Source: UBA3478 sp049596955
GTDB taxonomy: Bacteria > Bacteroidota > Bacteroidia > Flavobacteriales > Flavobacteriaceae
Length of the DNA: 63,237 nucleotides
Assembly (NCBI GenBank): GCA_049596955.1
Contig: JBMYMD010000015.1
Span: 1 to 63,237, forward strand
Reading direction: 5' to 3'
Part shown: in pieces, positions 51,937 through 61,017 of the stretch
Position numbering within the stretch: position 1 is the first letter of the stretch
Layout of the letters: every line of letters begins with the position of its first letter
The notes under the pieces: generated by a model
Database searches by the model: none
Seen by the model: the letters and a program-made list of their open reading frames with translations, nothing else
What the model was told of the DNA's origin: nothing
Made by a program: the position numbers and the translations under genes

Positions 51937-52647
51937 ATGAAGAAGCATCTCTACTTTTCTTGTTGCGCCGCAATCGTATTCACATTCTCATCTTGTTCGA
52001 CCAAAACAAAAGAGCAAACTGAGGTTAAAGAAGTTCAAAAATCTGCTGTTGAATTGTTCACCGATAAGGTTGCCGAGGCACATGGTTTTAAACAGTGGTC
52101 AGAAGTAGAAGAAATCAGTTTCAGTTTTAATGTCAGCCGAGCGAACGGAAACACTTTTAGTCGTCTTTGGATGTGGCAACCTAAGTCAAACACAGTCGGC
52201 AGCATTCAAGACAAAGACACGATTTGGTACAATAGAAATCAAGAGCTAGACAGTTTAGAGAATCGTCTTAATGCAGGGTTCACCAATGATAAATTTTGGT
52301 TGCTCACTCCATTTAATCTCATTTGGGATAGAGGCAATTACAGGGCGACCCTGTCAGAAAACAGCAGTTCCCCTGTTGAAAATAAAAGCTATACCAAGCT
52401 CACCATCGTCTATGGACAACAGGGAGGCTATACTCCAGGAGATGCCTATGATTTTTACATTGACCAGGATTACATTGTCAGAGAATGGACATTTCGCCGA
52501 GCAAACCAAGCAGAACCTAATATTAGTTCAGCCTGTAAAGATTATATCGAAATTGGTGGATTGCGACTGGCACAAAATTACGCCCGCGCCAATAATGAAC
52601 GTGCACTATTCTTTAGTGATTTGAAGGTGGAAACTTCGCGAAAATAA
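51937..52647 (+). CDS. Lipoprotein of unknown function
   Basis: This 236-residue protein has a lipoprotein signal (FTFSSC) followed by an acidic, hydrophilic linker and a beta-rich domain with a LolA-like feel: EEISFSFNVSRANG, SRLWMWQPKSNTVG, then TIVYGQQGGYTPGDAYDFYID and EWTFRRANQAEP. I do not recognise a named family. It may bind lipid or sugar at the inner leaflet of the outer membrane, which is a guess. It overlaps the opposing MFS gene by 35 bases. Confidence 0.75.
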   Translation: MKKHLYFSCCAAIVFTFSSCSTKTKEQTEVKEVQKSAVELFTDKVAEAHGFKQWSEVEEISFSFNVSRANGNTFSRLWMWQPKSNTVGSIQDKDTIWYNRNQELDSLENRLNAGFTNDKFWLLTPFNLIWDRGNYRATLSENSSSPVENKSYTKLTIVYGQQGGYTPGDAYDFYIDQDYIVREWTFRRANQAEPNISSACKDYIEIGGLRLAQNYARANNERALFFSDLKVETSRK

Positions 52648-53773
52648 TAGCAATAAGCATAGCTATCGCCACGACAAACATTAAACTGAAACTTTCGGTC
52701 AAAGAGTATTGTTCTGCAATAAACCCTAAGACAACCGGTGTAAAAAGAAATCCTAAATAGCCTGATCCCGCAATAAAAGAAACGCCTGTAGAGGCAGGAA
52801 CATCTTTCATTTTTCCACCAATTCGAAAGAGTTCAGGAATGATTACAGAAAAACCTAAACCACCAAGTGAAAATCCAATAACACTGAAAATCTGGTGTTC
52901 TTGAAGAATGAAGACGTAGGCTAAAATAGATACTGATGAGCTGATGAGTAAAGTTTTTCTCGAACCAACGCGAGAAGAAATCCCGTCACCTAAAAAGCGT
53001 CCGAGTGTCATACAAACTGAAAACATGATAAAGCCAACACCTATATACTGCTCCGGAGCCTTAACCACCTCTTTCATGAATAAGGTCGACCAATCTATAA
53101 TCGCTCCCTCACTTCCCATGGCTACAAAAGAAATCACTGAAAGTAAAATCATGGCTTTAAAAACTTGTATTCCAACTTTTGTCGCAGTTTTTTCTTTTAC
53201 TGACCCGCTAATCGAAACGTATTGGTTTTTGAGCAAAAAGTTGACAACAACTAAGACCAAAGACAGGGTTGCCACATGAAGCAATGGATTATCGATTACA
53301 GGAATAAAAAAAGACCCTAAGCCGGCACAAACGCCCCCTAGTGAAAAAAATCCATGTGCCGAAGACATGAATTGAACGTTGTCAATTTTTTCAATTTCTG
53401 AGACCAATGAATTCATGGCGATATCTAAAAAACCATTACACAATCCAAATACAAAAAGTGCAGCGCAAAGACTGATGTAACTAGGTGCAGAAAGTGGAAA
53501 AATAAAGCAAATACACCCGGCTATTATAGCGTACCAAGTTGATTTACCGGCACCGAGGCGCTGAATAATGCGCGAAGCAAAAGGCAGCACGGCAAATACC
53601 CCAAAAGCCAAAAAGAAAATGGCAATACCCAATTCATCTTTTGAAATGTCTAAGGTGTCTTTTACGGTGGGGATATAAATCGCCCAAGTACCAAACCAAA
53701 AATTTAAAGTAGCGAAAGCGAAGGATGCTGCAAAGTACTTTTTGTTACTTAAAATAAGTAGAAGTGATTTCAT
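52613..53773 (-). CDS. MFS transporter
   Basis: This 386-residue membrane protein has about twelve hydrophobic segments and the major facilitator pattern. It resembles the YbjJ-like group with LFVFGLCNGFLDIAMNSLV in the middle. It overlaps the kynureninase gene by four bases, so transport of a tryptophan-breakdown product such as kynurenine or anthranilate is an attractive guess, but the YbjJ group has no firmly known substrate. It is convergent with the lipoprotein gene. Confidence 0.88.
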   Translation of the reverse strand: MKSLLLILSNKKYFAASFAFATLNFWFGTWAIYIPTVKDTLDISKDELGIAIFFLAFGVFAVLPFASRIIQRLGAGKSTWYAIIAGCICFIFPLSAPSYISLCAALFVFGLCNGFLDIAMNSLVSEIEKIDNVQFMSSAHGFFSLGGVCAGLGSFFIPVIDNPLLHVATLSLVLVVVNFLLKNQYVSISGSVKEKTATKVGIQVFKAMILLSVISFVAMGSEGAIIDWSTLFMKEVVKAPEQYIGVGFIMFSVCMTLGRFLGDGISSRVGSRKTLLISSSVSILAYVFILQEHQIFSVIGFSLGGLGFSVIIPELFRIGGKMKDVPASTGVSFIAGSGYLGFLFTPVVLGFIAEQYSLTESFSLMFVVAIAMLIAIIFAKFPPSNH

Positions 53774-55032
53774 GAATTATAGGCTACAGCTTGCTTTAAA
53801 AGTTGACCAAAATTATAGATATCTTCAAACGAATTATACATGGGTACAGGAGCCATTCGTATAACATTAGGCTCACGCCAATCTGGAATACAACCATTCG
53901 AGATGAGGTATTCGAAAATAGATTTATTCTGTCCGTGCAAATAGATAGATAATTGAGCTCCTCTCTGCGGTGGTGTAATTATTTCAAAATTTAAGTCGAA
54001 TTCTTTGGCGACATCTTTCAATACGAATTCTAAATATCCAGTTAGTTGGTCTCGCTTTTCAATCAGTGCTGACATACCCACTTTTTCAAAAAGAGTTAAA
54101 GAGGCCAAAAAGGGAGCTAGAGATAGAATGGGTGCATTACTCACCTGCCAGGCATCTGCAGTTGGCATGGGATCAAAACGGTCTGTCATTTTAAAACGCG
54201 TTTCTTTTTTATTTCCCCACCATCCCTCAAATCTATGTATGTCTTTATCATTCAAGTGCCGATTGTGAATGAAAACACCTGAGGCATTTCCTGGTCCTGC
54301 ATTGAGGTATTTGTAACTGCACCAGGCTGCAAAATCGACTCCCCAATCGTGAAGTGCCAATTCAATATTACCTGCCGCATGGGCGAGGTCCCATCCAACC
54401 ATTACATCGTGTTTTCGAGCTACCTCTGTGATTTTCTGAATATCAAATACTTGACCGTTATAATAATTCACTCCTCCCAAAAAGACAAGTGCCAATTCTG
54501 AAGCATTGTGTTCTATGGCTTGAATGAAATCTTCTGTATGATAGAGACCGTCTTCTCTTTTGGGAACCTGTATGAGCTCATCTTCGGGATTGAGTCCTCT
54601 AAATCGCAATTGAGAGTCCATGATATACTTATCTGAAGGAAAGGCTTTTTGCTCACACAAAATTTTTGTTTTAGCACCCTCAGGTCTAAAAAAAGAAACC
54701 AAAAGAAAATGCAAATTCACCGATAGCGTGTTCATCACGGTTAATTCTTCTTGATGACATCCCATGATTTTAGAAAGTGTGGGTGTCAACTTTTCGTGAT
54801 ACTCCCACCAGGGTCGATCGCCATTAAAATGTCCTTCTACAGCAAGCTCACCCCAAGCATTCATTACCTCATCGACATAAGACTGACTTACTTTTGGTTG
54901 AAGACCTAAGGAATTACCTGTAAAATAGAGCACATCTCTTCCTTTAAATTGAGGAAATACAAATTCCTTTCTCAAGTAATTTAATGCATCCTTTTGATCA
55001 CAGGCCAAGGCAAAATCTCGGGTGTTTTGCAT
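53770..55032 (-). CDS. kynU: Kynureninase
   Basis: KynU (420 residues) is a PLP enzyme cleaving kynurenine to anthranilate and alanine, or 3-hydroxykynurenine to 3-hydroxyanthranilate. The PLP lysine is in WCSYKYLNAGPGNASG; the N-terminal LYFTGNSLGLQPK and VGWDLAHAAGNIEL are typical. Other kynurenine pathway genes (kynA, kynB, kmo) are absent from the window. It is the first gene of a kynU-MFS pair. Confidence 0.94.
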   Translation of the reverse strand: MQNTRDFALACDQKDALNYLRKEFVFPQFKGRDVLYFTGNSLGLQPKVSQSYVDEVMNAWGELAVEGHFNGDRPWWEYHEKLTPTLSKIMGCHQEELTVMNTLSVNLHFLLVSFFRPEGAKTKILCEQKAFPSDKYIMDSQLRFRGLNPEDELIQVPKREDGLYHTEDFIQAIEHNASELALVFLGGVNYYNGQVFDIQKITEVARKHDVMVGWDLAHAAGNIELALHDWGVDFAAWCSYKYLNAGPGNASGVFIHNRHLNDKDIHRFEGWWGNKKETRFKMTDRFDPMPTADAWQVSNAPILSLAPFLASLTLFEKVGMSALIEKRDQLTGYLEFVLKDVAKEFDLNFEIITPPQRGAQLSIYLHGQNKSIFEYLISNGCIPDWREPNVIRMAPVPMYNSFEDIYNFGQLLKQAVAYNS

Positions 55033-55108
55033 AAAAAGATTTATTTTCGAGTTCTGATTAAAACAGTGATGAAATTAGTTCATCTCTTTAGAATACAAAA
55101 CAAGAAAA

Positions 55109-55756
55109 GTGCATTTCTTCTCTGAATCCCTTGAAAATTATATTACACAGCACGCTGAAGAAGAATTTGAATATCTTCAAGCCTTAAGAGCTGAAACACA
55201 CAGAAAAGTAATTCAGCCACGAATGATCAGCGGACATTATCAAGGGCGTCTTTTATCGTTTATTTCAAAACTATCAAGGCCAAACAGAATACTTGAAATT
55301 GGAACCTATACTGGATATTCTGCTTTGTGCTTAGCTGAGGGGCTTAGTGAGCAAGGCCGATTAGACACAATTGAAATTAACGAAGAACTGGTACATATGC
55401 ATCAGAAATACCTGCATCAATCTCAATACGCAAATCAAATTCAAGTGATTTATGGTGATGCATTAAATGTGCTTCCACAACTAGACGAGTCATACGATTT
55501 GGTATTTATAGACGCAAAAAAAGCCTTGTACAATAGCTATTTAGATTTGGTTCTTCCGCTGATGTCCAAAAACAGTCTTTTACTTGCAGATAATATTCTA
55601 TGGTCTGGTAAAGTGGTCGAAGAAGTGGCGACAAATGATAAAGCTACACAAGAATTATTGGCCTTTAACCAAAGACTTCACGAGGATCCAAATTTTGAAT
55701 CGATTATACTGCCTGTTCGTGATGGTCTGAGTTTACACCGAAAAAGAAACGATTGA
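55109..55756 (+). CDS. O-methyltransferase, class I SAM-dependent (COMT-like)
   Basis: This 215-residue protein belongs to the bacterial O-methyltransferase family 3, related to catechol O-methyltransferase. Motif I is ILEIGTYTGYSALCLAEGL and the metal/substrate region YDLVFIDAKKALYNSY is visible. The start is GTG, as no ATG fits the family N terminus. The substrate is unknown. The 3' end overlaps the opposing PAP2 gene by 53 bases. Confidence 0.9.
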   Translation: MHFFSESLENYITQHAEEEFEYLQALRAETHRKVIQPRMISGHYQGRLLSFISKLSRPNRILEIGTYTGYSALCLAEGLSEQGRLDTIEINEELVHMHQKYLHQSQYANQIQVIYGDALNVLPQLDESYDLVFIDAKKALYNSYLDLVLPLMSKNSLLLADNILWSGKVVEEVATNDKATQELLAFNQRLHEDPNFESIILPVRDGLSLHRKRND

Positions 55757-56285
55757 TTAAGGCTATGTAAAAACAGGCGCTCAGAACACCTACAAGAGCT
55801 CCCATAAATATATCGGTGGGATAGTGAACCCCAAGATACAAACGGCTATAAGCAAATAAAGCGGGCCAAACAAAAACGAGTAGTCCGTATTTAAAATTTA
55901 ATTTGTTAAAATAATACCAAGTAAATAAGGCAATAGCTACAGAACTGGCCGCATGACCAGAAAAAAAACTATAATCTGTAGGCTTTATAAGTACTCTTAA
56001 AAATTCGTTGAGTTCAGGATCGTTAACGGGTCTTAAACGTTTAAAAAAGGGTTTAGACCAAAACATTAAACCTAAAACCGTTGCCACATTGAGCACGGAA
56101 CACAAGAACAAAATGCCAAAGGTTTTTAGTTTCAATCGATAGAAGAAAAAAGCGATGCAAAAAATAAGAAGTGGAATCCAAGTGGTAAAACGAGTAATGA
56201 ATAGCCAAAATTGGTCGTATGCTGGGGTACCTAATTGATTTAAAAATATGAGAATCTCGCGATCAAGTGTTTCGATCAAATTCAC
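55704..56285 (-). CDS. PAP2-family membrane phosphatase
   Basis: This 193-residue membrane protein has the three-part phosphatase signature: KPFFKRLRP, FSGHAASS and SRLYLGVHYPTD. About five hydrophobic segments are visible. Members dephosphorylate phosphatidic acid, undecaprenyl pyrophosphate or lipid A; the substrate is open. It overlaps tatA by four bases (same strand) and the methyltransferase on the other strand. Confidence 0.93.
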   Translation of the reverse strand: MNLIETLDREILIFLNQLGTPAYDQFWLFITRFTTWIPLLIFCIAFFFYRLKLKTFGILFLCSVLNVATVLGLMFWSKPFFKRLRPVNDPELNEFLRVLIKPTDYSFFSGHAASSVAIALFTWYYFNKLNFKYGLLVFVWPALFAYSRLYLGVHYPTDIFMGALVGVLSACFYIALINRFFFGVNSDHHEQAV

Positions 56286-56560
56286 ATCCCACCTCTTTTG
56301 ATGCTGCCACCTACATCTTCAACTGATTTTTTAACCTCGTTGAATTCTTTTTTGATTTCTTGACCTAGATTGGTATCTAAACCTTGGTTATCAGCGGTTT
56401 TTTTTATTTCTCTTTTAATGTCTTCGGTGGCGTCTTTGAGTTGTCTCATGCCTTTTGCTAGTCCACGAACAATTTCAGGTAATTTGTCCGAACCAAATAT
56501 CAACACTGAAACAAACACGACAAAAAAAATCTCCGCTCCGCTAATAAATAAAAAATTCAT
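56282..56560 (-). CDS. tatA: Sec-independent protein translocase TatA/TatB-like
   Basis: This 92-residue protein has one N-terminal membrane helix (ISGAEIFFVVFVSVLIFG), the hinge FGSDKLPEIVRGLAKGMRQLKD typical of TatA/TatB, and an amphipathic, acidic/basic C-terminal tail. The start chosen is the ATG at 56560, 15 residues downstream of the longest frame, since the longer version would read through the terminator at 56572-56608. TatA forms the pore of the twin-arginine system; an M15 peptidase in the window has a Tat-like signal. Confidence 0.9.
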   Translation of the reverse strand: MNFLFISGAEIFFVVFVSVLIFGSDKLPEIVRGLAKGMRQLKDATEDIKREIKKTADNQGLDTNLGQEIKKEFNEVKKSVEDVGGSIKRGGM

Positions 56561-56571
56561 AGTACAAAAGT

Positions 56572-56608
56572 AAAAAAACCCATGACTGAAATATCCATCA
56601 GCCATGGG
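56572..56608 (-). terminator. Rho-independent terminator after the M1 peptidase gene
   Basis: On the minus strand the stem CCCATG with CATGGG (ends at 56608 and 56579), extended past one mismatch by CTGA/TCAG, is followed by seven T (A-run 56572-56578). It lies eight bases past the M1 peptidase stop. A TActTTTG box (56565-56572) for tatA overlaps the T-run. Confidence 0.8.
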
Positions 56609-56616
56609 AATTTAAC

Positions 56617-58923
56617 CTAACCTTTGATTTCTTCTCTTAAACTGTCAAATTCTGACTTAGGCGCTTCTTTGGGCCATGCATTGTTGGTCGTGTCAATATC
56701 TGCAGTCTCAGCTTGTGGATCTACTATAATTCCAGTGAGCTCTTTTTCAGAAGCAATAACTCTTTTCACCTCAGCATCATTCTTTCTCCAAATCTCTGGT
56801 GGATAGGTAATACGTTCTTTTGAGCCGTCAGCATAAGAGTATTCAACAATCAGTGGCATTGGAATTCCTCCAGGTTTATCAAAAGTGACCTCGTAAAAAT
56901 ACTTTGGTTCTTTTACCGCAGAGCGCTCTGCTGCCGTCATATTATCAAGCATGAATTCGTTTAAATTTTTAGAAGATTCAGAAGGTGATTTACCTTTTAA
57001 TTCTTCAGAGAAATTTGGCGAATCTTCACTCGCGAGATACACTAGGGGAGGAAGATCTGCCTCTGAAATACCCTGGGCAGCCATATAGGCTTTCATTTGC
57101 TCGCTGGGTTCTGAAGAAACATAATACTTTTTGACGTCTTTTACGCCTATATCAACGTAGTCTGTAGTGTAGAACCATCCTCTCCAAAACCAGTCTAAAT
57201 CAACGGCGGAAGCATCTTCCATCGTTCTAAAAAAGTCCTCTGGAGTAGGGTGTTTAAACATCCATCTTTGAGCATAGGTTTTAAATGCGTGATCAAAGAG
57301 TTCTTTACCCATTACTGTTTCTCTTAAAATATTGAGAGCAGTTGCTGGTTTTCCGTAGGCATTTGGCCCAAGGCTATAAACGTTTTCAGGATTTGACATA
57401 ATCGGAGCGATATAGTCCTGATCACCTGACATATAAGGAACAATCTTAGAGGGCTCACCTCTTCGAGAAGGATACTTTTCTAGTTCGCCAATCGCATCGG
57501 GAAATGCCTGACCAAATTCTTGTTCTGCGATATATTGCATGAAAGTATCTAAACCTTCATCCATCCAACCCCATTGTCTTTCATCAGAATTTACAATCAT
57601 CGGAAAGAAGTTGTGTCCAACCTCGTGAATAATAACGCTCATCATTCCATATTTTGTGCGCTCTGAATATGACCCGTCTTCGTTTGGACGTCCGTAATTC
57701 CAACAAATCATTGGGTACTCCATCCCCTGATTCTTAGCGTGAACAGAAATGGCCTTGTGGTAAGGATAATCAAAAGTGTGTTCACTGTAGGTAATAAGTG
57801 TTGAAGCTACTGCTTTTGTAGACCATTCTTCCCAAAGCGGGTTTCCTTCTTTTGGATACATTGAAACGGCCATCACGTCTTTATTACCAATTTTAACGGC
57901 CATCATGTCCCAAATAAATTTACGAGAACTAGCAAATCCAAAATCTCTCACATTTTCAGCGTAAAACTTCCAAGTTTTAGTTTTCTCAGCGAACCCTTTT
58001 TCTGCTGCTTCTGCCTCTTCTTGAGTTACAATCATCACCGGAGTATCGTACGACTTCTTAGCTTGATTGTATCTTTTCATCATCGTTTTAGAAAAGACGT
58101 CTTTCCTGTTTTGTAGAACACCTGTCGCGTCTAAAACGTGATCTGCTGGAGCAGTAATTTCAACTGTATAATTACCGAAAGGCAGCGCAAATTCTCCGCT
58201 TCCCCAGAACTGATGGTTCTGCCATCCCTCCACGTCATTGTATACCGCCATTCTTGGGAAAAACTGAGCTATTACATAAGCTCGGTTACCGTCTTTAGCA
58301 AAATACTCATACCCAGATCTAGCGCGATTTACGGTATGATCTGGAATATTATACCACCATTTAATGGAAAATGAAACCTGCCCACCACTTTGAAGTGCTG
58401 AAGGTAAATTGATTCGCATCATTGTTTGGTTGATGGTATAAGATAGCGGTTTGCCATTGGCATTTTTGACATAATCGATATTAAACCCTCCATCAAAAGC
58501 CTCTGTCATGTAGGTTTGTGCAAAATTGCCTGCGGTGTAGGCCATATTGACTCCATTACCATTTCTGAGTGGCGACTTGGAATCTGCAGCTCTAACATTT
58601 TGATCTAATTGTACCCACAAAAATTCTAATGCATCAGGAGAGTTGTTGGTGTATGTTATTGTCTCTTCCCCATAGATACGAGCATTTTTGTCGTCAAGGG
58701 TAATCTTCATATCGTAATCGGCCTGTTGTTGATAGTAATCTGGCCCTGGGGCACCCGAGGCTGACCTGTACGTATTAGGCGAAGAAAACTCTTCGTATAA
58801 TTGTTTGAATTTGCTCTGGTTGTAATGCCCTGGCTTACGCTGCATTTCACCTTCTTCTTGTGCCTGAAGGTTGATATTAAAAAGTAAACCTAGAGCCGTG
58901 AATATTAAAAGACTTTTTTTCAT
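56617..58923 (-). CDS. M1 family metallopeptidase (aminopeptidase-like)
   Basis: This 768-residue secreted metallopeptidase has a signal peptide (MKKSLLIFTALGLLFNINLQAQ) and the M1 zinc motif HEVGH at about residue 433, with the third ligand Glu in WMDEGLDTF. The expected substrate strand GMEYPMICW replaces the usual GAMEN, so the N-terminal recognition may differ. The C-terminal part has an Ig-like stretch. It probably removes residues from peptides at the cell surface or in the periplasm. It ends in a clear terminator. Confidence 0.92.
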   Translation of the reverse strand: MKKSLLIFTALGLLFNINLQAQEEGEMQRKPGHYNQSKFKQLYEEFSSPNTYRSASGAPGPDYYQQQADYDMKITLDDKNARIYGEETITYTNNSPDALEFLWVQLDQNVRAADSKSPLRNGNGVNMAYTAGNFAQTYMTEAFDGGFNIDYVKNANGKPLSYTINQTMMRINLPSALQSGGQVSFSIKWWYNIPDHTVNRARSGYEYFAKDGNRAYVIAQFFPRMAVYNDVEGWQNHQFWGSGEFALPFGNYTVEITAPADHVLDATGVLQNRKDVFSKTMMKRYNQAKKSYDTPVMIVTQEEAEAAEKGFAEKTKTWKFYAENVRDFGFASSRKFIWDMMAVKIGNKDVMAVSMYPKEGNPLWEEWSTKAVASTLITYSEHTFDYPYHKAISVHAKNQGMEYPMICWNYGRPNEDGSYSERTKYGMMSVIIHEVGHNFFPMIVNSDERQWGWMDEGLDTFMQYIAEQEFGQAFPDAIGELEKYPSRRGEPSKIVPYMSGDQDYIAPIMSNPENVYSLGPNAYGKPATALNILRETVMGKELFDHAFKTYAQRWMFKHPTPEDFFRTMEDASAVDLDWFWRGWFYTTDYVDIGVKDVKKYYVSSEPSEQMKAYMAAQGISEADLPPLVYLASEDSPNFSEELKGKSPSESSKNLNEFMLDNMTAAERSAVKEPKYFYEVTFDKPGGIPMPLIVEYSYADGSKERITYPPEIWRKNDAEVKRVIASEKELTGIIVDPQAETADIDTTNNAWPKEAPKSEFDSLREEIKG

Positions 58924-58979
58924 AATGGGTTTTGTTATTAACTGCTGAAATTATTAAGAATTAGAATGATTTAAAAATT

Positions 58980-59501
58980 TTAAAGCATTAATTTGAATAC
59001 GCTATTTCCTGAAATTAATACTGCACTCTTTTTGAGGTTTGACATTCTTAGATGAATAAGATTTTTTTGTTCTTCAAACAATTCCATAAGGACCTTGTTT
59101 TCAATTTCAAGACTTTTACCTTCTGTATTTTCCACAGTCGTCGATTGTAGTAAAATGATGACCTGATCACCTTTGAATGTTTTTCCTACATAATTAAGAT
59201 TTACTTTTTGACCATTGAGACGCAAATCAAATTTCTGAGAAAAATAGCGTTCAAGATAAAAATCAATTTTAGGTGAAAGCTGCTCGGGATCAAGACTAAG
59301 GTTGTTTTCATAACGCATTTGCAAGACTTCTTGCACATCGTCAATAAAATAACGCCCTATGATTTCAAAAGTTGCTTTTTCTTTATTGAAATTGACTTCT
59401 GAAACACTCAGATAAAATTTGTGCTCGGTAGAAAAACTCGATACTAAAAGTATTATCGCTGTTAGTATTCCGTTCTTGAAGTGTTTATTCAGTTGCATCA
59501 T
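58980..59501 (-). CDS. DUF6702-like secreted protein
   Basis: This 173-residue protein has a signal-like N terminus and a beta-rich core containing HKFYLSVSEVNFN, EIIGRYFIDDVQEVLQMRY and a final SGNSVFKLML strand. The pattern fits the DUF6702 family that commonly accompanies the M1 peptidase gene in Flavobacteriia. Function is unknown. It overlaps the end of the preceding secreted-protein gene by 17 bases in a different frame and lies 56 bases upstream of the M1 gene. Confidence 0.82.
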   Translation of the reverse strand: MMQLNKHFKNGILTAIILLVSSFSTEHKFYLSVSEVNFNKEKATFEIIGRYFIDDVQEVLQMRYENNLSLDPEQLSPKIDFYLERYFSQKFDLRLNGQKVNLNYVGKTFKGDQVIILLQSTTVENTEGKSLEIENKVLMELFEEQKNLIHLRMSNLKKSAVLISGNSVFKLML

Positions 59502-60261
59502 TTTTAAATGCTATAGATTTTTGTGCTACAAATTCTCTAAAGGCTAACCAATCACCTCTTTCCATAAGTGGATTGTACAAAGAATCTGCCTGACAAAAAT
59601 ACAAGAATCGATTGCGATCCTTGTACTCGATACTTAATTCTTCCCAAAAAAGCGAATCGTTTAAATGCTCGCGTATACTGTTCATTCGATTTCTCGCTTT
59701 GTCTACACGAATTCGTTCTTTCAACATTTTTGTTCTTCCACTTATTGCATTGAGAATGGGATTTAAGGGGACTATTCCGCCACCTGTCGTAGCTTCGTGT
59801 AACATGCGCTCACTTTGTGTAATGATACGAACATCTGCATTGGGCAAACCCAATTCTTGAGCATCATACATTTTGGTTTTTGCACTTTGCTCAGTATCCA
59901 AAACAGGGTTTCCAGTCAAATTGTATTGTGAGAGCGTCACTCCTTCTAGTCGATTGACCTGCATCTCAAGAGGTACAAAGATTTTGGCAGCCTTAAGCAT
60001 GGCTTCATCCACAACAAGTTCCTTTTGTTTTAACTGAATAGATGAAAAAACAATGGTATCTCCTACAGAGGCTTTAATTTGAAATTGTCCCGCAATGTCT
60101 GTGATTCCGGCAATTGATTTTTGTAGGTTTTGTACAGCTACTCCGGAGCGATCAATTTCTTGAAATTTCACCTCTCCATTTAAATAACCTTCTTGCGCTA
60201 GACTCATTTTAGCATGAAAAATGAACACAAGAACAACACAAAATCTATAATTCGATTTCAC
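59485..60261 (-). CDS. Secreted carboxypeptidase-regulatory-like domain protein (paralogue 2)
   Basis: This 258-residue protein has a signal peptide ending at MSLAQ, a carboxypeptidase-regulatory-like beta-sandwich (about residues 25-105: GDTIVFSSIQLKQKELVVDEAM) and a C-terminal region ending with RFLYFCQADSL and EFVAQKSIAFKND. It is clearly related to the next gene upstream (GDDLVFTAVNYELKVVEVTQ). It resembles the plug-less domains of TonB-linked proteins, but no beta barrel follows. Function is unknown. It overlaps both neighbours by 17 bases. Confidence 0.82.
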   Translation of the reverse strand: MKSNYRFCVVLVFIFHAKMSLAQEGYLNGEVKFQEIDRSGVAVQNLQKSIAGITDIAGQFQIKASVGDTIVFSSIQLKQKELVVDEAMLKAAKIFVPLEMQVNRLEGVTLSQYNLTGNPVLDTEQSAKTKMYDAQELGLPNADVRIITQSERMLHEATTGGGIVPLNPILNAISGRTKMLKERIRVDKARNRMNSIREHLNDSLFWEELSIEYKDRNRFLYFCQADSLYNPLMERGDWLAFREFVAQKSIAFKNDATE

Positions 60262-60988
60262 TCTTAAATTTTACACTTTGATTGACTAGGTATTCAATCA
60301 ACTCGAATTCGTTTTCTTTTTTGATTAGACTTGGGTCCAATTCCTGAGCGTCGCAATAACTCAAAAAGGCTTCTACTTCATCAGGCTTCAGTTTTAAATC
60401 TAGTATAAAAAATTCAGGTTCGTAGACTGTGCGTAGAACTTCACTTAATTTTACAGTCATCACCTCCTCGCTCTCATTTTCTGAGGTGAGTAATTTTTGC
60501 ATGGCTCGGTATATAGAAACGAAATTTAGACCGTTTTGCATGCCGCGTACAGATTTTGACATGGCGACGTTTTGAGTCTTACTCCCTCTGTCTATCTCGT
60601 ATTCATAGCCTTTAAAACGTTCATTTTCGACAGACAAAAAAGCCTCTTGATTTTCAGGACGTACAACAACTTCCTCCAGAGTAGTCACCTTTTCTTCAAC
60701 GTTAACCACCAACCTTCTATTGGTCAACATTTCTTGGGTCACTTCTACTACTTTAAGCTCGTAATTTACGGCCGTAAAAACAAGATCATCACCCAAAGAG
60801 ACTTCGATGGCAAAGGCTCCATTTTCATCTGTAATGGTCATGGTCTCTTTCGAGGCATTGATCACGTTTTGATTCATCACAAAACTATTTTGATACAAAA
60901 CCTGACCTCTTAAAATTTCACTTTTTTGTGCCAAAAGTGTTGAACTCAAACCAATGAAAAATACAAAAGCGTAATGTCCTAATCTCAT
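60245..60988 (-). CDS. Secreted carboxypeptidase-regulatory-like domain protein (paralogue 1)
   Basis: This 247-residue protein starts with a signal peptide (VFFIGLSSTLLAQ), followed by a carboxypeptidase-regulatory-like domain (ITDENGAFAIEVSLGDDLVFTAVNYE) and a C-terminal region with FLSYCDAQEL and LIEYLVNQSVKFKSE that matches its downstream paralogue. It is the first gene of a minus-strand run: paralogue 1, paralogue 2, DUF6702, M1 peptidase. It is divergent from the GNAT gene with 29 bases between. Confidence 0.82.
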   Translation of the reverse strand: MRLGHYAFVFFIGLSSTLLAQKSEILRGQVLYQNSFVMNQNVINASKETMTITDENGAFAIEVSLGDDLVFTAVNYELKVVEVTQEMLTNRRLVVNVEEKVTTLEEVVVRPENQEAFLSVENERFKGYEYEIDRGSKTQNVAMSKSVRGMQNGLNFVSIYRAMQKLLTSENESEEVMTVKLSEVLRTVYEPEFFILDLKLKPDEVEAFLSYCDAQELDPSLIKKENEFELIEYLVNQSVKFKSEIEL

Positions 60989-61017
60989 AGACTTAAAAGT
61001 ACTAATTTTATTGACAA

